In this document: one piece after another, positions 7,554 through 10,488 of the stretch
Position numbering within the stretch: position 1 is the first letter of the stretch
How the letters are laid out: every line of letters begins with the position of its first letter
Source of the DNA: Halanaerobiales bacterium
GTDB lineage: Bacteria > Bacillota > Halanaerobiia > Halanaerobiales > JADQBU01
NCBI GenBank assembly: GCA_016278435.1
Contig: JADQBU010000260.1
Span: 1-10,488, forward strand
Length of the DNA: 10,488 nucleotides
Reading direction: 5' to 3'
Notes under the pieces: model-generated
What the model was told of the DNA's origin: nothing
What the model saw: the letters and a program-made list of their open reading frames with translations, nothing else
Database searches by the model: none
Position numbers and translations under genes: made by a program

Positions 7554-7624
7554 ATATTACAACAAAATCTCTTGTTTTTAAATAGTCCTTAAGTAGTGAA
7601 AATCACAACAAACATATGTCTGAC

Positions 7625-7665
7625 ATATCCACATTCTGTGGATAAACTGTGAACAAATATTCACA
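7625..7665. promoter_or_regulatory. cluster of four DnaA-box-like sites
   Basis: Four 9-mers resembling the DnaA box TTATCCACA lie within 41 bp: 7625-7633 plus (ATATCCACA, 8 of 9), 7637-7645 minus (TTATCCACA, perfect), 7648-7656 minus (TTGTTCACA, 7 of 9) and 7657-7665 plus (ATATTCACA, 7 of 9). The first pair forms an inverted repeat with 8-bp arms and a 3-bp spacer, and the second pair forms CTGTGAA-N6-TTCACAG. An AT-rich tract lies to the left. No dnaA, dnaN or rpmH is nearby, so a DnaA-binding or titration cluster is likelier than the chromosomal origin. Confidence 0.5.
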
Positions 7666-7674
7666 GACCCCTCA

Positions 7675-8196
7675 CTATTTCCCCTTTCTTCCTTTAAAAT
7701 AACCACCACGGGTGGTACGGGCATCAGTAACTGTAATAAAACAGTCATGATCTATGTCCTCGGCTATATCAAGCAATCGGGGCAGGTATTTTCTCCGCAA
7801 AGAGATAAGCAAAATCTCCTTTTCCCCTTCTTTCCCCAGACCGTCAAGAACTGTTACACCGAAATCCACATCCCTTAAAGCATTAGCCATTTCCATCGAC
7901 TTGCTACAGATAATCTGGGCAGAGATATTCCCCAGGGCCATCTTTTCTTCCAGAAAACTTCCTACATAATTACCAGTCGCAAATCCAAGGGCATAAACAA
8001 TCAAATTAACCGGATTATCCAGGGCATTAACAACTCTATTAAGAGCAACAATATATATTATTACTTCAAAGAATCCCAGCACAGCCGCATGAAAACGTTT
8101 TCCCCTGACGATAAATAATGTCCGGAGGGTACCCATCGAAACATCTGTAACCCGGGCAAAAAATATAAATAAAGCTCCCAGCACCATATTGGACAA
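7675..8196 (-). CDS. UPF0316 membrane protein (DUF5698 plus DUF2179 domains)
   Basis: 173 residues, the usual length of the UPF0316 family. The start is a TTG at 8196 with AAGGGAG 9-10 bases upstream; the ATG nine bases further in is too far from that site. Three membrane segments occupy roughly residues 3-15, 36-57 and 62-81, with the family motif FxARVxDVSxGTxRxxFxxRG at 12-32 and GFATGNYVGSFLEEK at 71-85. The C-terminal domain (about 95-165) is a small alpha/beta fold of the DUF2179 type (DFGVTVLDGLGKEG, then TDARTTRGGYFKGR). The function of the family is not established; the C-terminal domain is thought to sit in the cytoplasm as a sensing or oligomerisation module. A strong promoter lies upstream (8247-8275) and a terminator at 7474-7502 probably ends the transcript. 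It is divergent from the histidine kinase. Confidence 0.95.
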   Translation of the reverse strand: MSNMVLGALFIFFARVTDVSMGTLRTLFIVRGKRFHAAVLGFFEVIIYIVALNRVVNALDNPVNLIVYALGFATGNYVGSFLEEKMALGNISAQIICSKSMEMANALRDVDFGVTVLDGLGKEGEKEILLISLRRKYLPRLLDIAEDIDHDCFITVTDARTTRGGYFKGRKGK

Positions 8197-8246
8197 ATCA
8201 CTTCACTCCCTTTAAATAATAATAAAAATTTATTAACAACATTTAC

Positions 8247-8275
8247 ATTATAAAGGAACATTAACCCAGATTCAA
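8247..8275 (-). promoter_or_regulatory. sigma-A-type promoter for the UPF0316 gene
   Basis: On the minus strand, TTGAAT (8275-8270) and a perfect TATAAT (8252-8247) are separated by exactly 17 bp. The start codon lies about 50 bases downstream. The -35 hexamer is 2 bp from that of the divergent kinase promoter. Confidence 0.75.
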
Positions 8276-8277
8276 CT

Positions 8278-8306
8278 TTGAAATGTTTCAACAAATGATA
8301 TATAAT
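8278..8306 (+). promoter_or_regulatory. sigma-A-type promoter for the histidine kinase, with overlapping palindrome
   Basis: TTGAAA (8278-8283) and a perfect TATAAT (8301-8306) are spaced by 17 bp, giving a leader of about 60 bases before the kinase ATG. The -35 is the left arm of the inverted repeat TTGAAA-tg-TTTCAA (8278-8291), a possible operator covering the -35 region. Confidence 0.8.
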
Positions 8307-8371
8307 GAGTATAATAGCAATTTTTGATAAAAAATGGATAAACAATTGAAAGAAATGAGGTGGGATTAACT

Positions 8372-9202
8372 ATGGGAAAGAGAGATTTTAGTGATTTTAA
8401 TGAAGAATTAAGATACGATAAAGATAAACTTGATACCTTTTCCACCCTGTCCCATGAAATAAAGACTCCCATCAATCTAATAAATGCTTCTCTGCAGTTA
8501 TTACAATTAAAAATGGATAAACACAATATAAATCCTGTGCTGGGATCAGAACTCAATAAACATCTGGATATTATTAATAAAAACAACTTACGGCTCCAGA
8601 AACTGGTCCATAACATCCTTGATATGAACGAAATAGACAAGGGTAATTATAAACCCGCCCTGCAGAATGTAAATATTGTGGAAATAATTAAAAATATTGT
8701 AGAACAGAGCACCCCTTTTATCCGCAATCATAACAAAACTATTGAATTTATTACGAATATCGAAGAAAAAATTATGGCAGTCGATGTCTTTGACCTGGAG
8801 AGAATAATTATTAATTTAATATCAAATGCAATTAAGTTTACCAGACCAGGTGATAAAATAGCTGTTAAATTTACTGCTGAAGAGGATAAGGTCTTGATCT
8901 CTATCAGTGATACAGGAAAGGGTATCCCAAAATACAAACAGTTGTCTATATTTAACAAGTACAAGCTGGGGGACGAGACAACTCGCCGGGAAAGAGAAGG
9001 ATCCGGACTGGGTTTGTTTATCGTAAAATCTCTGGTTCAAATCCATGGAGGCAAAATATCATTAAACAGTGAAATAGATTGTGGTAGTGAATTTATCGTA
9101 GAATTACCTGTAACACTGGCCAAAGAAAAATGTGAGAATTATAAATCAAATCAATACAATCTCGAAAACCGGATTAAAATGGAGTTTTCAGATATATATT
9201 AA
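8372..9202 (+). CDS. soluble orphan sensor histidine kinase
   Basis: 276 residues from the ATG at 8372, with GAGGTG 9 bases upstream; an in-frame GTG at 8360 lies inside that ribosome binding site and is rejected. The H-box FSTLSHEIKTPIN places the phospho-accepting His at residue 28, in a HisKA dimerisation domain (about 15-90). The HATPase_c domain has the N-box NLISNAIKFT (Asn152), G1 box DTGKGIP (Asp180) and G2 box GSGLGL (210-215). There is no membrane segment and only about 15 residues before the HisKA domain, so no sensor domain is present. No response regulator is encoded in the window. The core resembles those of larger clostridial hybrid or PAS-containing kinases, so this could be a reduced relative that receives signals through a partner protein. 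Expression probably starts at 8278-8306. The last 25 residues after the catalytic domain are polar and unassigned. Confidence 0.95.
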   Translation: MGKRDFSDFNEELRYDKDKLDTFSTLSHEIKTPINLINASLQLLQLKMDKHNINPVLGSELNKHLDIINKNNLRLQKLVHNILDMNEIDKGNYKPALQNVNIVEIIKNIVEQSTPFIRNHNKTIEFITNIEEKIMAVDVFDLERIIINLISNAIKFTRPGDKIAVKFTAEEDKVLISISDTGKGIPKYKQLSIFNKYKLGDETTRREREGSGLGLFIVKSLVQIHGGKISLNSEIDCGSEFIVELPVTLAKEKCENYKSNQYNLENRIKMEFSDIY

Positions 9203-9234
9203 AAAAACCACGGCACCCAGTAAAAGCGCCGTGG
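9201..9234 (-). terminator. rho-independent terminator of the 46-aa gene
   Basis: CCACGGC (9208-9214) pairs perfectly with GCCGTGG (9228-9234) around a 13-base loop. On the minus strand the stem is followed by seven T (9207-9201), so it ends the small gene at 9241-9381, whose stop is 6 bp away. The T-run overlaps the kinase stop codon. On the plus strand the stem is followed only by AATTTCTC, so termination of the kinase transcript would be weaker. Confidence 0.85.
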
Positions 9235-9240
9235 AATTTC

Positions 9241-9381
9241 TCACTCATCATCTCTATTAAAAGCCAGTAATATTAATTCACTATCCCGGTTCTCCATATT
9301 ATTTAACTCTTTTTCCAGGGATGAAATCCTTTCAAGTTCCTCTTTCTTTAAATCAGAGTATTGATAACCTTTAACACTCAT
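9241..9381 (-). CDS. small 46-aa acidic protein, hypothetical
   Basis: The ATG at 9381 is preceded by a perfect AGGAGG with 8 bases of spacing, and the frame runs 46 codons to TGA, six bases before a strong terminator in the same direction. The product begins MSVKGYQYSDLKKEEL, continues with a short helical, charged middle (LEKELNN) and ends LILLAFNRDDE. It contains no membrane segment or cysteine. The pattern YxYSDLxxEELxxIxxLExEL followed by a short hydrophobic ILLA strand reminds me of short uncharacterised proteins in Firmicutes, but I cannot name a family. Its own start signal and terminator make it a monocistronic unit, divergent from the nitrilase-family gene. It is easily missed because of its length. 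Confidence 0.8.
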   Translation of the reverse strand: MSVKGYQYSDLKKEELERISSLEKELNNMENRDSELILLAFNRDDE

Positions 9382-9542
9382 GCCAATAACCTCCTGTATT
9401 TTTATATATTATATATTTTCCCCCAGAAAAATTTTTATTCAGAAGTTCAAAAAGAATCCAAAAAAGGATTTTATAATATCCATGTAGAAAATATAGATTT
9501 AAGGTCTCTAGTATTCGTGATGAATATAAAGGAGGTAAACAG

Positions 9543-10370
9543 GTGGATAAATTAAATGTAGGTTTAATTCAGATGGATGTAGGTAATAAAAAAGAAGAAA
9601 ATGTAGACCGGGCCAAGGTGCTAATAAAACAGGCTGTAGTCAGGGGAGCTGAACTAGTAGTTTTACCGGAAATGTTCAATTGCCCCTATGAATCACATAA
9701 TTTTCCCAAATTCGCAGAAAAAGAAGGCGATTATACCTGGCAGCAGTTAGCAAAAATTGCAAGTGAAAATGAAATCTATCTGGTAGGTGGCTCAATTCCT
9801 GAAAAAGATGAACAGGATAGAATTTATAATACTTCTTATGTTTTCGATGATACCGGCAAACAGATAGGTAAGCACCGGAAGATGCATCTTTTTGATATAG
9901 ATGTTGAAGGTGGCCAGACTTTTAAGGAATCAGATACCTTAACAGCAGGAGATAAGGTGACAGTATTTGATACACCATTCGGTAAGATGGGCCTGGTAGT
10001 CTGTTATGATTTCAGATTCCCGGAACTGTCCCGCCTGCTGGTCCAGAAGGGAGCAAAATTTATTATAGTACCTGGAGCCTTTAACATGACAACAGGACCC
10101 GCCCACTGGGAAATCCTCTTCAGAACCAGAGCACTAGACAATCAAGTATTTACAATAGGTGTTGCGCCGGCCAGAAAAGATGATGGCGGGTATGTCTCTT
10201 ATGCCAATTCCCTGATCGTAGATCCCTGGGCCAGTATTGTATGTAGACTCGGAGATAGAGAAGAAGTTCTTGTACAGGAAATCGACCTGAACAAGATTGA
10301 AAAAACCAGACAAGAGCTTCCTCTTCTCCAGCATATCAGAAAGGATATCTATACTTTAAAAGAAATATAA
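9543..10370 (+). CDS. carbon-nitrogen hydrolase, NIT2/omega-amidase-like
   Basis: 275 residues, full length for the family. The start is a GTG with AAAGGAGGT 6 bases upstream. The nitrilase-superfamily catalytic triad is complete: Glu43 in VLPEMFN, Lys113 in KHRKMHLFD and Cys154 in VVCYDFRFPE. The surrounding blocks (GGSIPE, YNTSYVFD, GPAHWEILFRTRALDNQ, VDPWASI, and RQELP before the C-terminus) are those of the NIT2/YafV-type omega-amidases, which hydrolyse alpha-ketoglutaramate or alpha-ketosuccinamate to the keto acid and ammonia and act as metabolite repair enzymes. The substrate cannot be fixed from sequence; related enzymes cleave deaminated glutathione. The protein is cytoplasmic, with no signal peptide. 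It is followed 14 bases later by a clear terminator, so it is probably a single-gene transcript. I found no well-spaced promoter in the 160-bp gap upstream, although a TATAAT occurs at 9472-9477 without a matching -35. Confidence 0.95.
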   Translation: MDKLNVGLIQMDVGNKKEENVDRAKVLIKQAVVRGAELVVLPEMFNCPYESHNFPKFAEKEGDYTWQQLAKIASENEIYLVGGSIPEKDEQDRIYNTSYVFDDTGKQIGKHRKMHLFDIDVEGGQTFKESDTLTAGDKVTVFDTPFGKMGLVVCYDFRFPELSRLLVQKGAKFIIVPGAFNMTTGPAHWEILFRTRALDNQVFTIGVAPARKDDGGYVSYANSLIVDPWASIVCRLGDREEVLVQEIDLNKIEKTRQELPLLQHIRKDIYTLKEI

Positions 10371-10383
10371 ACAATTAAATCAT

Positions 10384-10416
10384 AAAAAGCGGGCTTATCC
10401 ATTTCCCCGCTTTTTT
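10384..10416 (+). terminator. rho-independent terminator of the nitrilase-family gene
   Basis: AAAAAGCGGG (10384-10393) pairs with CCCGCTTTTT (10406-10415) around a 12-base loop, and the T-run extends to 10416. The A-run on the left would also let it work on the minus strand. It begins 14 bases after the stop codon at 10370. Confidence 0.9.
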
Positions 10417-10435
10417 AAATTTCATTCTTTATCGA

Positions 10436-10488
10436 ATTTAGCCGTGAAAGCCTGATCCTTAAATTAGGGTAGGGATGAACCGGCTATT
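10436..10488 (+). ncRNA. possible 5' part of a ydaO-type c-di-AMP riboswitch (cut by window end)
   Basis: The segment GCCTGATCC, a loop, then GGGTAGGGATGAACCGG matches the layout of the first hairpin of the ydaO riboswitch (as I recall it: GCCGAATCC, loop, GGTACGGAGGAACCG): an outer CC-GG stem, a GA/TA internal loop, an inner TCC-GG stem and the conserved GAACC. TAGCCG (10439-10444) can also pair with CGGCTA (10481-10486) to close the element. It lies directly after a terminator, as a leader of a downstream plus-strand gene would. The remaining 3' half and the controlled gene are outside the window. Confidence 0.45.

Larger units (their letters stand above)
7279..7674. other. intergenic region without a gene (396 bp)
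   Basis: No open frame with a ribosome binding site was found on either strand. Going left to right, 7279-7470 is very AT-rich leader DNA of the FGE gene; a CTGACA followed 17 bp later by TTAAAT on the minus strand is only a weak promoter candidate. The short inverted repeat TTACA-ataaa-TGTAA lies about 7362-7376. At 7474-7502 there is a minus-strand terminator, at 7530-7553 a GGAGG/CCTCC inverted repeat, at 7614-7628 the palindrome ATATGTC-t-GACATAT, and at 7625-7665 a cluster of DnaA-box-like sites. Confidence 0.8.

Noticed and set aside
8061..8640. Two overlapping minus-strand frames across the UPF0316/kinase promoter region and kinase gene
   Set aside because: They overlap well-supported genes and the divergent promoters, lack start signals and have biased low-complexity hydrophobic products.
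9455..9477. AATCC-aaaaaa-GGATT hairpin before TATAAT upstream of the nitrilase-family gene
   Set aside because: It is too weak for a terminator, and the TATAAT lacks a -35 at 16-18 bp, so neither call is supported.
9361..9555. 64-codon plus-strand frame upstream of the nitrilase-family gene
   Set aside because: It has no ribosome binding site, overlaps the start of the better supported 46-aa minus-strand gene and runs past the nitrilase start.

Overview
The window is AT-rich with GGAGG-type ribosome binding sites, sigma-A-type promoters, frequent GTG/TTG starts and short U-tailed terminators. This indicates a low-GC Firmicute. The gene content (UPF0316 protein, clostridial-style soluble histidine kinase, NIT2-like amidohydrolase) would fit an anaerobe such as a member of Halanaerobiales, but that placement is a guess. 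I see no tRNA, rRNA, CRISPR array or insertion sequence.

Left half (about 110-5020, minus strand): an accessory, conflict-type gene cluster. The lead gene is a large STAND protein: an N-terminal helical region, a Lon-like (S16) protease-type domain with a plausible Ser-Lys dyad, a NACHT NTPase, pentapeptide-like residues and about eight WD40 repeats. One in-frame TGA at 3134-3136 cuts it into two open frames. The 16 codons after the stop and the second frame are in the same reading frame, and the NACHT tail continues across the gap, so this is one gene of about 1,260 codons. It may be a nonsense-mutated pseudogene, a readthrough gene or a sequencing error. It is followed by a small protein with an adaptor-like (death/effector-associated-type) N-terminal module and membrane segments, and then by a 115-aa orphan. 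I infer a sensor (WD40), NTPase switch (NACHT), protease and membrane-partner arrangement of the kind found in bacterial immune/STAND systems. The exact combination is the most interesting content here.

Middle (5168-7278): a four-helix small membrane protein on the plus strand converges, with 2 bp between, on a secreted protein with two tandem FGE-sulfatase (SUMF1-like) domains on the minus strand. Both domains lack the first catalytic cysteine. Its signal peptide puts it outside the cell, so it is probably not a direct partner of the cytosolic NACHT protein.

Intergenic 7279-7674: an AT-rich stretch with a minus-strand terminator, a GGAGG/CCTCC inverted repeat and a compact 41-bp cluster of four DnaA-box-like 9-mers, one of them perfect.

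Right half (7675-10488): housekeeping-like genes. A UPF0316 membrane protein (minus) and an orphan soluble histidine kinase (plus) diverge from back-to-back sigma-A promoters whose -35 elements are 2 bp apart and overlap a palindrome. An additional 46-aa gene (minus, 9241-9381) with a strong ribosome binding site and its own terminator lies between the kinase and a NIT2/omega-amidase-like hydrolase (plus) that ends at a clear terminator. The last 50 bases look like the 5' part of a ydaO-type c-di-AMP riboswitch for a gene outside the window.
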